A stretch of 64,000 nucleotides of DNA, taken from assembly GCA_951217055.1 (NCBI GenBank), contig OX578286.1, positions 42,051,937 through 42,115,936 on the forward strand, in the 5' to 3' direction. This stretch comes from Gerris lacustris. Lineage: Eukaryota; Arthropoda; Insecta; Hemiptera; Gerridae. Under the pieces are notes generated by a model that was not told the DNA's origin, did not search any database, and saw only the letters and a list, made by a program, of their open reading frames with translations. Within the stretch, counting starts at the first letter, position 1; every line of letters begins with the position of its first letter. This document shows, piece by piece, positions 53,334-64,000 of the stretch. Both the position numbers and the translations under genes were made by a program.

Positions 53334-55206
53334 AATATCAGTAGATTATTTTAAGATTATTAGTTCAAAGTCAAATTCTGAAATTAAAATTAATTAAATC
53401 ATAAACATGAGTGAGAACCAAAACAATAATTATGTTTTATTTGGTAATAAAAGACGACCACGATAAAAATTAACGAATAGATTTTCAACAATTTAAGCTA
53501 ATTTAAGTTAATCTCTAAGGGTAAGTGGATTTAAGTTCCACTAAAAATAACTAAATTTTTAACAAAATAAAAGTTTAACAATAACTAAGTAAAAAAAAAA
53601 AATTAATTAGTATAAATTAATTAGCAATAAACCAAGACGCCCAAAAAAAAAGAATGGTAGTTGCCTCAAAGAAAAGAAGTTAAGTTAAAGTGTTTCCAAT
53701 AGAAAAATGTAGGTCAATAAGAGAAAATTTCGAAAGCGATAAGTTCACTAAATTTTTTAAAGTAAATAAAAAAAAGAAAAATTTATTAAAGTTAATTTTT
53801 AAGTAAATTGACGGCGTTAAATAGAATGAATTAATCAATAAAGAAAGCATGAAAAGTACCGAGTTTCAAAAAAAGTATAAGAGGTGTGCATAACATTAAG
53901 ACGAATTAATCTAAGTACAAGAATTAAAGTTAAGTCGTTAATTCAATTAAAAAAAATGGAATAAAGTAAAGTTAATTAATATATTGGATTAAGTGTCCAA
54001 GTGGCTAAGGTATATAATATATTTTTCCTCAGACCAAAAGAACTTCACTAAGTTTACAGTTAATTTAAAAAAAAAAAAATAATTAGATTCAGTAATTAGT
54101 TTTTTTAAAAAAAGTAACAACTATTTTAAGTAACACGCCTTTTTTTCCAAAAAAAAAAATTACGTTAAGTTTGGAAAAGAAAAATATATTTACAAAGCTA
54201 AACTAAATTTAAGTTCTTACTTAAGTTACTTAGAAATGTTAAGTTGAAGGTTAAGTTTCGGTTAATGCAATGGGGGGAAAAAAAATTAAGTTTAGATAAA
54301 TTAAGATCAACACACACACAAAATAAAAAGTTATAGTTGACGGGCATACAAAAATAAATATTATAAATCAAGTTAAATAGCATCAGGCCAAAAGAAAAAC
54401 AAGGAAATATTCGAAAGTTAATAATTTAAGTTAATAACGTTTTAGTTCCATCCAAAAGTTAGTGCAAATTAAATTCAAATTTAAAGCAAGAAAAATGAAT
54501 GAAATTTTTAATAACAATAACTAATGGGATATTTTGTTAGTTCAATAATATGTTTCTCTACTAACTAAAAATTTCCCAATACAAATAAATAATTGCAATA
54601 CAAAAATTAATTTTACGTAAAACAAGAATAATAATATGATCGTGAAACAAAACACATAAGTTGGCAAATTTCATCGACCAAAAAAAATCAAGTAATTAAT
54701 TAAATCTTTATTAATTAAAAAAAACAAATTAATAAATAAGTTAGAGTTTTAAATTAAATAAACAAGTCTAACATACTTTAACAAAGGACACAAATTAACG
54801 TTAAAAAAAAGGAATTCTGATAAAGTAATTAATTTAATTTTTCTTGTATACGAGCGCGAAAACAAAAATGACAAATTAACAAGTTCATAAATTTGACTAG
54901 AAGAAGATACGTTCGGCCAGTCGTAACTAACATGAATAACAATTTAAAAAAAATATATTTAAATTCTACATCCGGGGTTAAGTATAAATTTAATTTAATT
55001 TTTTTTTTAAGTTCTAAGTACGGGAACAAAATGCTACAGTCAATAAGAAAATTTAAGAGATTTTAAGAGAAAACTTTAATTATGACATACTCTTTCTTGT
55101 GACTCATCTCAAGATTTTACTTTAAATAAACGTAACCAATTTAAAAGATTTTTATTTTTCTCTCCCATTCCAGGCGGGGTTAAATTTAAATTTAATTTTA
55201 ATTTAC

Positions 55207-55224
55207 ATCCCACCGCTGCCACCA
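55207..55224 (-). promoter_or_regulatory. Primer-binding site, tRNA-Leu
   Basis: On the minus strand TGGTGGCAGCGGTGGGAT lies 4 nt inside the 5' LTR. It is complementary over 18 nt to the 3' end (with CCA) expected for animal tRNA-Leu(AAG), ...ATCCCACCGCTGCCA. It fixes the element's orientation. Confidence 0.88.
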
Positions 55225-55228
55225 TTTT

Positions 55229-56319
55229 TGTAATACGTCCGCCACTCGTAGGTGGTAGCGGGCCGTGACGGACGTGTACAATTAATAAAAGAAACAACTT
55301 ACTTCCCTGGAATGGGGGGGAAGGGTCTCGGGCTGAGAAATAACTAACTCCAATTCTTTTTAGTGGACGTGGTCGTCCCAAACACAACTCTTTACTATTT
55401 TAAAATATACAATACTGACTTCGTCTGCTACCTACACCTAGGCTCCCCTAACGTACAGGTACGACCTATAACATAAAATAAACCCTACGGAGCCCTCACA
55501 ATCTCTAGGGTAGGCAGTGACTTGATTCTCGTCTTAGACTTAACATTAACATTAAAGCAAAGGGATTCTCCCGTAGTCTCACCGATGAGTCGACAAAAAC
55601 AAGGCCGCAAAATGAAGTGGTACTCACAGTTTGATGATATCCGTAATTTTGTTTGTGTAATCCTTTGGTGGAACCTCCTCCACAACACCCGCGCTATGTT
55701 CTCGGCACACCACGTCTACGAAAAGTTTCCTACTTAGCAACCGGCAAAGTACTCTACCTCAGAATTTTCGGCACACAGCATAGAATTTTGGCACACAGCC
55801 TGACTTAAAATTTTAGCACACAGCATAGAACTTTGGCACACAGCCTAACTTAAATTTTTAGCACACAGCATAGAATTTTGGCACACAGCCTGACTTAAAC
55901 TTTTAGCACACAGCATAGAACTTTGGCACACAGCCTAAACTACCTTTGGCACACAGCCTAGACTTCCTTCGGCACACAGCCTAACTAACGTACCTACTCG
56001 GCGCTCTCGCAAAACGGACTGGCCCAGAGTGGGGGGTTCATGGAGCTTTTATCACCTCAGCCGGGGGTGGAACGCGTACCGGTAAGTGGCGGTGACTTTG
56101 CCACAGGAGACCGGTAAGGTTCCTCTACGATTTGCGGTGGCCGTGGTAACGTTGCCGGAGTGCCCAGGGGGCGTGGCTTCGCGGTGTCGTTGCCGGGGAT
56201 GGCCGGGACGTGCTCCATGGGGACGGTGCCGAGGTGCCCGCGAGTCCCGATCTCGTGGGGAGTGCTTTCTGGCGCGGAAATTTTGGTAACCCGGGGGATT
56301 TTTGGGCCACCGGGTTACA
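55229..56319 (-). repeat. 5' LTR (sense orientation)
   Basis: 1091 bp, same length as 47276-48366 and indistinguishable in the segments compared. On the minus strand it would carry the element promoter; a TATATTTTAAAATA-like word lies near 55405 but the start site cannot be placed. Confidence 0.95.
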
Positions 56320-57860
56320 TGTGATTCTTTTTCTTGTTCAGTGCAGTAGTAAAGTGTTATTCTTGAAGTCCAAAGGACTGAGGACTGTTGTACTAATTGA
56401 CAAATAGATTATTGTTCTTCTTGTCAAATAGATTGTTGTTCTTCTTGACTAATAGATTGTTACTCTTTATTCCTGTTGACTGTTGTTTCTCAATTCCAGA
56501 ATATTGTTGTTGTTGTTCCTTTTGATAAATAGATTGTTGTTCTTCCTTTCTGTGCATTGTTGTTTTTCTTGACTAATAGATTGTAGTTCTTCCTTCCTGT
56601 AGATTATTGTTATTCTTGACCATTAGACTGTGATTGTTTAAGTCTCTTCTTGACCAATAGATTGTTACTCTTCCTTCCAGTAGATTGTTACTCTTCCTTC
56701 CAGTAGATTGTTACTCTTCCTTCCAGTAGATTGTTACTCTTCCTTCCAGTAGATTGTTACTCTTCCTTCCAGTAGATTGTTACTCTTCCTTCCAGTAGAT
56801 TGTTGTTCTTCTTGACTACTAGAGTTGTTAATCTTCCTTCCTATAGAATGTTGTTTTTCATTTTCAGTAGATTGTTATTCTTCTTGACCAATAGACTGTT
56901 GTTTTTCTTGTTAAATAGATTGCAGTTCTTCCTTCCTGTAGATTATTGTTCTTCTTGACCATTAGACTGTGAGTGTTAAAGTTCAGTGGACTCTTGTTCT
57001 TCTTGACCAATAGATTGTTGTTGATGTGATTCTTCTTCTTGTCCAGTGAAGTTTTTGTTATTCTTGAAGTCCAGAGGACTGAGGACTGTTGTTCTTTTTG
57101 ACCAATAGATTGTTGTTGTTCTTGTCAAATAGATTGTTGTTCTTCTTGACCAATAGATTGTTGTTCTTCTTGTCAAATAGATTGTTGTTCTTCTTGACTA
57201 ATAGATTGTTGTTCTTCTTGTCAAATAGATTGTTGTTCTTCTTGACTAATAGATTGTTGTTCTTCTTGTCAAATAGATTGTTGTTCTTCTTGACCAATAG
57301 ATTGTTGTTCTTCTTGTCAAATATATTGTTGTTCTTCTTGTCAAATAGATTGTTGTTCTTCTTGACCAATAGATTGTTACTCTTCCTTCCAGTAGACTGT
57401 TACTCTTCCTTCCAGTAGATTGTTGTTCTTCTTGACTACTAGAGTTGTTAATCTTCCTTCCTATAGAATGTTGTTTTTCATTTTCAGTAGATTGTTATTC
57501 TTCTTGACAAATAGATTTTTGTTCTTCCTTGCTGTGCATTATGTTGTTCTTCTAGACTAATAGATTGTTACTCTTCATTCCTGTTGACTGTTGTTTTTCT
57601 TGTTAAATAGATTGCAGTTCTTCCATCCTGTAGATTGTTCTTCTTGACCATTGGACTGTGATTGTTTAGTCCAATGGATTTGTTGTTATTCTTAAGAAAT
57701 AGACTGTTATCCCTGTCCTGGCTATTTTTCCCTTTCCTGTAGATTGTTCTTTTTCCTCCCTTAGATTAATGTTCTTCTTCCCTGTAGATAGCAATTCTAC
57801 TTGACAAATTGATTATTGTTCTTCCTATAGAGTAGATAGTGTTGTCCTTTAATAGAGTTG
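56320..57860. repeat. TTGTTCTTCTTG minisatellite, right part
   Basis: Mainly 24-bp units AGATTGTTGTTCTTCTTGAC+CAAT alternating with GTCAAAT variants (57080-57380). A sub-array with TTACTCTTCCTTCCAGTAGA lies at 56655-56790. The 100-codon frames on both strands are repeat artefacts. Confidence 0.95.
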
Positions 57861-59020
57861 TTCTTCTTGCCTTTGATTCATCTAATGCTAAATCTTGAGG
57901 ACAATTACAAATTATTATTTACCCATCTCACCTCCATTTTCAAACACTCGTTTCAAAGATTAGTTAGCTTTGACTTTGGTCCAAATTCTTGATACTTTCT
58001 CCCCTTCATGACCCAACGTAAAAATAAAGTTTATTTATTTTGTATTTTCTACAAAATGTTTAGGGGATGCTGTTGCTGTACTTTTGACGAGGAGTGTATT
58101 GGTATTCTTTTAGACTCAAGTAGACTAACAAAAATATGTCAACGAAACCAAATCAAACCCCAATTTTAAGTGACTACCCATGTCAGATTATGCTTCTCTA
58201 TTAGTCTGTAACTTTATTTTAGAAATTTTCTCAAAACCCAAGTTCTTCAAGATGGTAATTTTTAAGAGGTTTTTATTTTTGGATTAAAGTGAGGCGGTAA
58301 AACGGCAGCTGCAAGTCTATAGTAGGACACGTGTACTGGTTGATGGCTCAAGGTCGTTGACACGTGGTTGTTATGAGTCAGAGCACCACGTGGGGTTTGC
58401 CCCATGCACTTCTCCTCCCCACTCCGTTCTGTACGTCTGAGACCGGACCTCCCTCATGCCACTGAGTACGGGACGGTCTCCCCTCGTCTTGGGTGTAGCT
58501 TGATCCCTCCCTTGGATGTTTTGACTGTACAGAGTTCGTTGAACTCAAGCCATAATAACTCTGTCTGGTATCGATCCATGTTTATTATTACTCTGGAGGG
58601 GCTCATGCACTCTCGCAAGACTCAAGCTGACGTTCATATTATCTCCGTTGTTTTCTAATATATCTCACTGTGTTTTTTTTTATTTTTCAAATCAAATTAA
58701 AAGAATGAGACATGAGACATTTGAAAGGCATGCACTTAAAAGAAAGTCGACTTCCAGAACACTTTCCATCTCTAAAATGTTTCACATTTCAACCCAATAC
58801 AGAATGTAGAAAACCCTACTGAAACGTTATACTCCATCAAATCACGTCCACAATGGACAAAAACCAACATGTTAAAACACTTTGATAGCAGCATAATTAT
58901 ATAATATAGAAATAAATACAAGAGAATGTATACTACAGTCAATAAATCATAAAACGCCGATCACTTTTAATAATGTTGCGATAACTTCCAACGCAACAAA
59001 TTAGGTTTTCATCACTGCAT
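57861..59020. other. Intergenic with a GC-richer island (58280-58640)
   Basis: 58280-58640 is notably less AT-rich (GGCGGTAAAACGGCAGCTGC, ACCGGACCTCCCTCATGCCA). It has an 84-codon plus frame and fragments on minus, none recognised. Could be a transposon body, non-coding RNA exon or lost gene. The rest is plain AT-rich DNA. Confidence 0.4.
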
Positions 59021-59024
59021 TAAT

Positions 59025-59305
59025 GATTTGAAACTAATTGAGTCTCGACCTGTTTCGACTAATTAAGTTGGTCAATAAACTCGTTGAAACCTGTTTATTG
59101 GAACGTTTTCCGTTTTCATCTATTTCTTTGATGCTTAACTAATTGAATTTAGACCGGTTTCGGCTAATTTAGTTCATCCTCATCAATAAACTGGTTGAAA
59201 CATTTTTTGGAGTGTTGTTTCCCATCAATGTATTGATGAATTTGAATATGACGAACTAAATGAGTCCGGTTTCTAATGACTTAGTTCATCCTCATCAAAC
59301 GGAAA
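59025..59305. repeat. About 115-bp tandem repeat, 2.5 copies
   Basis: AACTAATTGA..., ACCGGTTTCGGCTAAT, TCATCCTCATCAATAAACT recur. A separate short duplication, GTCAGATTCATTTAATGACG, is at 59440 and 59473. Confidence 0.7.
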
Positions 59306-59811
59306 ACTGTTTTGTAGCGTAGGATGAATTGAGCTAAATATTTTAGGGAGGCTTTCATATTGTCATATTGCGGTTTCCCTGTAAACGGTATACGATTTTG
59401 GAAGCTGCTCCATTTGGAAGAATGAAGTGATTTTGTGTAGTCAGATTCATTTAATGACGGTTTAATAAGTGTGGTCAGATTCATTTAATGACGGAAAGTG
59501 TCGCATCAATGGATTCTGTATCATTTCAATACACACACATATATGTCGTGGGAGACAGAATCATGTCAGTTGGTTTTGGCCCTTGATGACGTCTTCTTCT
59601 TTTAATTTTTATTTCAAAAACATCTTCGAATGCTCCCGAAATGGTCTGTTGTGTCTGTATTGGAAATGGAATGCCGAAATGGTCTGTTCGCTCAAAATTG
59701 CGGTCTTGATCCTTCCCTGATTACAATCACTAGTAAAGCTAAGTTTACATAGGTGATATGAGATGTGATTTTTGTTAGTGGTTCCTGGATCATAGGGTCC
59801 GTGATACTTAA

Positions 59812-60260
59812 GGTATTGGCCACTTCTGTTCGGTCATTAATCAAGTTTGAAGTCCCGGGTTCAATACAGTGCTGTGGTACTTTGATTTACAATGGCTAAC
59901 TCTGCCGATCACACAGAATTTGCTTGGTTGTCTAATTTCTAGGTTCAAACTTCGAACAAGTTGTTCGTCCTTCCACCTTTCTACTACTATAGGGTTCCCT
60001 GGTATGGTAAATCATTGTCATCATATGCGCTTTGGAAGGAAGAGATTCGAGTCTGGCTAGAGGCCGCAGGCTCGGTTTATAACTGCGATATGGGCAGCTA
60101 CATTTGTGAAGTGGCGTCTATCAGGTATCATTTCGTTTATACAGCTGATAGACCGACACGCCAACCCCGTTTCTATTATTACTTCAATATTTATATAAGC
60201 CCTTTGGTAGGCCTGAGTTTACAACAGGCAGCGCCTCGGATTATCATTATTATTATATTA
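59812..60260 (+). mobile_element. SINE fragments
   Basis: 59812-59990 is S1-like with the middle deleted: CCCGGGTTCAATACAGTG, then CTAGGTTCAAACTTCGAACA and TTCTACTACTATAG. 60015-60260 is a second, different piece with GATTCGAGTCTGGC and AAGCCCTTTGGTAGGCCTGA, the tail shared with 19297 and 61040. Confidence 0.5.
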
Positions 60261-60315
60261 TACACTCAGATTATTATTAGTGATTTCTGTCGAGCGTGAG
60301 GATTTGTGAATAATA

Positions 60316-61014
60316 GTCCAGGAAATAGCATGCAAAAAAACTTCTGTCTAATATCAAGCTAGAATTTTGTGTACAAGTTAATCTTTTAGTGCCTTTAAGA
60401 ATATGTGGTTGAAGAAGTTTATCTGCAGGACATAGCTTGGCAATAGGCATTTGAAATAAAAAAACAAAACCGGTGGGGAGCGGCCATGTCCTTCCCATTT
60501 TGGTGGACAATGTGATTTTCATGATCCTGAGTACAAAATTTGTTAGTAGACCAAAAATCAAGTTAGTGTTAGATTGTCCATTGGTAGGACACCACTTTGA
60601 TTTGGAGGACTATTTGAATAACTTACCTATCAAGTAAAAAACTTACATCAACTTGATCCTGAGTACAGAAGTCGTGATGTTTGTTTGTAACTTGATATGT
60701 TAGTGTTCAAATATTACCTACTCCAAATTGAAGTGGTCACCTATCAAGGGACAAACAAATATCAGCTTCATTCATTTTCGGTCTACTAAATAATTTTATA
60801 CTCAGGATCATAAAAATCCCATTGTCCACCATAATGGGTGAGACATGGCCGCTCCTCCACCATTTTGTTTTTTTAAAATGCCTATTGCTGAGCTATGTCC
60901 CGCAGACGAACTTAGCCGACCACATATTGTTAAAAGGCACTAAAAGATTGACTTGTACACAAAATTCTAGCTTGATATAAAGTCTGACCCTTTTTTGCAC
61001 GCTATCTCCTGGAC
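60316..61014. mobile_element. FB-family foldback element
   Basis: 699 bp, TA on both sides. Left GTCCAGGAAATAGCATGC, right GCACGCTATCTCCTGGAC. The centre is longer than in 46338-46895 because the middle inverted repeat (CACTTTGATTTGGAG / CTCCAAATTGAAGTGGTC) is retained. Confidence 0.88.
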
Positions 61015-61036
61015 TATAATCATAGTCGAACTAATT

Positions 61037-61372
61037 AACAAACTAACTCCGTTGCATGAGCCAACAGTGAACAGCCCGTGAAGGGCCTAGACCAGCCAAA
61101 GGGCTACAACTATAATTGATGACACGGGGATAGTAGGTAGCTGTATCAGCTGTATAAACCTTGTAATTGGCATACGCCACTAGTCAGTCGCCACTTCACA
61201 TTAGCAATAAGCAGCTACCCATTTATTTAGCAGTACTTAGTGAACACCGAGCGGTAGGGCTCAGTCCGGGAATTGAAATCAGATCTGTGGTCAAGGTCAC
61301 CCATCCAAATTGTGACCAAGCCCGATACTGCTTAACTTTATTGGTCAGTTCATGCTCTTCTATCCGAGATGG
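61037..61372 (-). mobile_element. 5S rRNA-derived SINE, minus strand, best head
   Basis: On minus: AGTTAAGCAGTATCGGGCTT then GGTCACAATTTGGATGGGTG is the 3' half of 5S rRNA with few changes; then TGACCACAGATCTGATTTCA, a diverged body and the tail GTAGCCCTTTGGCTGGTCTA, CCCTTCACGGGCTG. Confidence 0.75.
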
Positions 61373-62150
61373 CCTATATCGACAAACTATTTGTAGCGTT
61401 TTATGTTTGCATTTTTTTAATTAAAAAGGTTTTTATATTAATATCTTGAATCTACTAATCTAAACCATTGACATATATTTAAGAGAAGGGGATATGATCT
61501 CAATACAGCAAGTATCATTCTATCCATATTTAATGGAATGTGGATGAACTGCTTGGGTAAGTAATTAAGTTCAAATAAAAAAAATAAAAAAACACTTAAT
61601 AGTCCAGGTACTTAGGTAATTGGCTGGACTCGTAAGTCCATTTACAGCCATACTATACCTTGTAAGGGTGTTTAGAGAGTCGTAGTTTATTAAGTGTCCT
61701 CTCTAATTTGACCTAGATTTGTCTCAAATGCAGTCGTTAACTAAGTCCGTATTTTAAATTATTTGCTTTTCTAATTATACGTCCAAGAAGAAAGTATGTT
61801 TATGACAGAAATAATTAGTCTTCACATGTTTTAGATGTTTCTCAAAACAAATTTGAAAATGTCGACTTCACCAATTCAAGAAATTAAGAAGATGCATATG
61901 ATTTTCAATGTCGCATCTTCAAATTGTTTACTCCAAAAAACTCAAGTATGAAAATCTACTGATAACGACTCCTTGTATTTCAGGGGTAAATTATTGTCCA
62001 ATTTTTGTGGTATGTACTGCAACACGCTGCCTCATAATTGTGGTATTCTGTTGGCAACTCCTTTTTTAGTAAATAATAAGGTAATTAATGTAAAAATATT
62101 GTGTATTTTTAGGAAATACTGCTCAATTTTTCGTTTTTAGCGAGTTGGTA
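61373..62150. other. Intergenic, no gene seen
   Basis: AT-rich. 61670-61745 (GGTGTTTAGAGAGTC, GTCCTCTCTAATTTGACC) is loosely similar to the 39810-40030 repeat. Confidence 0.4.
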
Positions 62151-62152
62151 TA

Positions 62153-63062
62153 TTACAGTAGATGGCGAGCCAAAAAGTGTCTAACTAACATCAAGCTAGA
62201 ATTTTTTGTACAAGTTAATCTTTTAGTGCCTTTTAAGAATAGCGCCCCATCCACTGTCGTTCTTTCCGTAAGGAAATCCGATTCCGTCAAGAAAGAGTGT
62301 TAGTGTATGGGGTTCAAGAGGAAAGAATGGCAGGATTATACTCCTAGAAGATCATCCCGACGCGCCATCCTCTCCATTCTTGTCAACCGATAAGTTTCAT
62401 GTGGATGGGATAGAGATAACTGTAGAGATCCACTGTCGTTTTTTCCGTAAGGAAAGCCGATTCCGTCAAGAAAGAGTGTCAGTGTATGGGGTTCAAGAGG
62501 AAAGAACGGCAGGATTATAATCTTGCAAGATTATCCCAGTTAGGCAACGAATCCCGAAGGTTTGTATGACACGACACGCTTTCCCTCGACGAGACAACAT
62601 TCCCTTGGAAAGTGAGAGGAAAGAGACCACCCACACGCGTTCTTTCCTTCTGGCCTCACAAAATTTAAAAACAAACAGGATTATGCTATTTAATGTGGTT
62701 GGGCAACGAAGGGATTGTAGTCACACGACAAGCCTGCAGGATGGAATGAGCGGATTGTCTCACAGGAAAGAGTGCAGGAAAGTGGTTGTGTGGATGGTAA
62801 TGAACATGATTATCAATCATGCCGTGCTTTCCTTCGCGATTAAGAAAAAGGAAAGTCTGTCGGGATAGAACGACATGGATGGGGTGCTAATGTTGTCGGC
62901 TAAGTTCGTCTGCGGGAAATAGCTTACCAATATAGGTATTGTCCAACCCATTTTGTTGGATAATGCGATTTTCATGATCCTGAGTAAACAATTAGTTAGT
63001 AGACCAGTTAGTAGCTTGTCAACTTTGATTTGGAGTAATATTTGAATAACTAACCTATTAAG
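62153..63062. mobile_element. FB-family element, one arm, split by a MITE
   Basis: The left arm at 62153-62240 (GATGGCGAGCCAAAAAGTGT) continues after the insertion at 62889 (TGTTGTCGGCTAAGTTCGTC) and stops near 63062 in the central region; the right arm is missing. Confidence 0.75.
62241..62888. mobile_element. MITE with 3-bp TSD nested in FB element
   Basis: 648 bp; ends AGCGCCCCATCCACTGTCGT and (reversed) AGCACCCCATCCATGTCGTT; AAT at 62238-62240 and 62889-62891. A ~110-bp direct repeat (CCACTGTCGTT.TTTCCGTAA ... AAGAGGAAAGAA.GGCAGGAT) occurs at 62252 and 62432. GC-richer than host. The 100-codon plus frame at 62566 lacks known motifs. Superfamily unassigned. Confidence 0.75.
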
Positions 63063-63064
63063 TT

Positions 63065-63170
63065 GTGTTCCTTTTTGTTTGTCTTTGCTTTGTTTGTTTG
63101 TCTTTTCTTTGTTTGTTTGTCTTTGCTTTGTTTGTTTGTCTTTGCTTTGTTTGTTTGTCGTCCATTAGTG
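63065..63170. repeat. 19-bp minisatellite
   Basis: About five copies of TGTTTGTTTGTCTTTGCTT at the broken end of the FB element. Confidence 0.9.
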
Positions 63171-63380
63171 TTCGATTCTGTTCGTCCTTTTCCTTCCTGC
63201 TCCTTCGTAAGTGTTGGGCTCTTTCATTTAATCTTAATGTGTATTAGTCTATGTGAGCTGTATAAGTAAAGTGAAATTAGGTTCGATAAAGGCGTTCGTT
63301 TGAAGATAAATGTAGATTACAGAAAGGTTAAAGCGTGTTGTTATTATACTTCTAGTTTAATTTATTATCCATAAATGATA
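63171..63380. other. Short spacer, nothing recognised
   Basis: Unique-looking sequence between the 19-bp array and the last FB element. Confidence 0.4.
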
Positions 63381-63382
63381 TA

Positions 63383-63960
63383 GTCCAGGAGATAGAGTGC
63401 AAAAAAGTGTCTAACTAATATCAAGCTAGAATTTTGTGTACAATTTAATCTTTTAGTGCCTTTCAAGAATATATGGTTGGCTAAGTTTCGTCTGCGGGAC
63501 ATAGCTTGGCAAAAGGCATTTGAATAAAACCAACCGGTGGAGAGCGACCATGTCCCACCAATTATGGTGGAAAATGTGATTTTCATGATCCTTAGTACGA
63601 ACTTAGTTAGTAGACCAGTTATCAAGTTGATGGTAGTTTGTCACTTAACAGGTTAGTTAGTCAAATATTACTCCACATCAAAGTGTTCCCCTGTCAAGGA
63701 ACAAACTACCATCAACTTGATAATTGGTCTACTAACTAAGTTCGTACTCAGGATCATGAAAATCACACTGTCCACCAAAAAGGGCGGGACATGGCCGATC
63801 TCCACCGGTTTGTTTTTTTTTCAAATGCCTATTGCTAAGCTATGTCCCGCAGACGAACTTAGCCGACCATATATTCTTAAAAGGCACCAAAACATCTACT
63901 TGTACGCAAAATTATAGCTTGATGTTAGTCAGACACTTTTTCGCACGCTATCTCCTGGAC
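63383..63960. mobile_element. FB-family foldback element, complete
   Basis: 578 bp with TA duplications (63381-63382, 63961-63962). Both ~270-bp arms are intact, left GTCCAGGAGATAGAGTGC, right GCACGCTATCTCCTGGAC, with a central inverted repeat on CACTTAACAGG...CCTGTCAAGG. Confidence 0.9.
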
Positions 63961-64000
63961 TAATATAAAACCTCAATGAAAACAAGTAAATTCCGAAAAT

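Larger units (their letters stand above)
50264..55206 (-). other. Untranslated leader, AT-rich, with nested insertion
   Basis: Between PBS and gag. Excluding the nested 51106-53333 element it is still about 2.7 kb, very A-rich on the plus strand, with AAGTTAA-type words and no frame of note. Its composition differs sharply from LTR and gag. Confidence 0.7.
47276..56319 (-). mobile_element. LTR retrotransposon, 9.0 kb, gag-only, minus orientation
   Basis: Two 1091-bp direct LTRs (TG...CA) enclose a tRNA-Leu PBS, a long AT-rich leader, gag, a second frame and a PPT. Host flanks give a 4-bp duplication TGTG just outside both LTRs, and joining the flanks restores GATGTGATTCTT, which also occurs intact near 57019 in the same array. 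Gag with two CCHC knuckles suggests Metaviridae (Gypsy group). No protease, RT, RNase H or integrase motif is visible, so the copy would need pol in trans. Confidence 0.93.

Noticed and set aside
57058..57418. 103- and 109-codon frames on opposite strands with repeating KKNNNL.. or FFLTNRLL
   Set aside because: The unit is 24 bp, so any stop-free unit stays open; no composition or start signal of a gene.
61258..61372. A 5S rRNA gene
   Set aside because: Only the 3' half is recognisable; it is followed by a SINE body and other copies share that structure.

Overview
This is eukaryotic nuclear DNA: AT-rich, with spliced exons (GT...AG), tRNA- and 5S-derived SINEs, non-LTR and LTR retrotransposons and many short DNA transposons (MITEs). 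The repeat mix and the SPCA-type exons suggest an arthropod, most likely an insect; the species cannot be fixed from the sequence. Only two host protein-coding loci are convincing, both on the + strand. Most other open frames are read through minisatellites, homopolymers or the LTR.

Layout. 1-5955: last four exons of a secretory-pathway Ca2+/Mn2+ ATPase (SPCA/ATP2C1 family), one membrane helix per exon; the introns carry minisatellites, SINEs and MITEs. 5956-36984: AT-rich intergenic DNA with minisatellites (30, 31, 24/25, 31, 96 and 38 bp units), palindromic MITEs, a SINE split by a piggyBac-like element with TTAA duplications, a 5S-derived SINE, and decayed LINE pieces. 37036-38523: intact, apparently intronless ankyrin-repeat gene with a PRANC/F-box-like C-terminus. 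38563-46085: more MITEs, a 5'-truncated LINE with a 12-bp target-site duplication, and a full copy of a ~620-bp repeat (called Z here). 46085-57860: a 24-bp-unit minisatellite tract split by a foldback element and by a young 9-kb LTR retrotransposon (47276-56319, minus orientation). That element has equal-length LTRs that look the same, a PPT, a tRNA-Leu PBS and a gag with two zinc knuckles, but no pol; an in-frame second ORF follows the gag stop. 57860-64000: foldback elements, SINE fragments and one more MITE.

The two host genes are about 31 kb apart and share no visible pathway. The main structure is nested insertion: MITE in MITE, piggyBac-like element in SINE, hAT-like element in LTR element in minisatellite, MITE in foldback element. 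This lets relative insertion ages be ordered. Several minisatellites seem to have grown from segments of the transposons that contain them.
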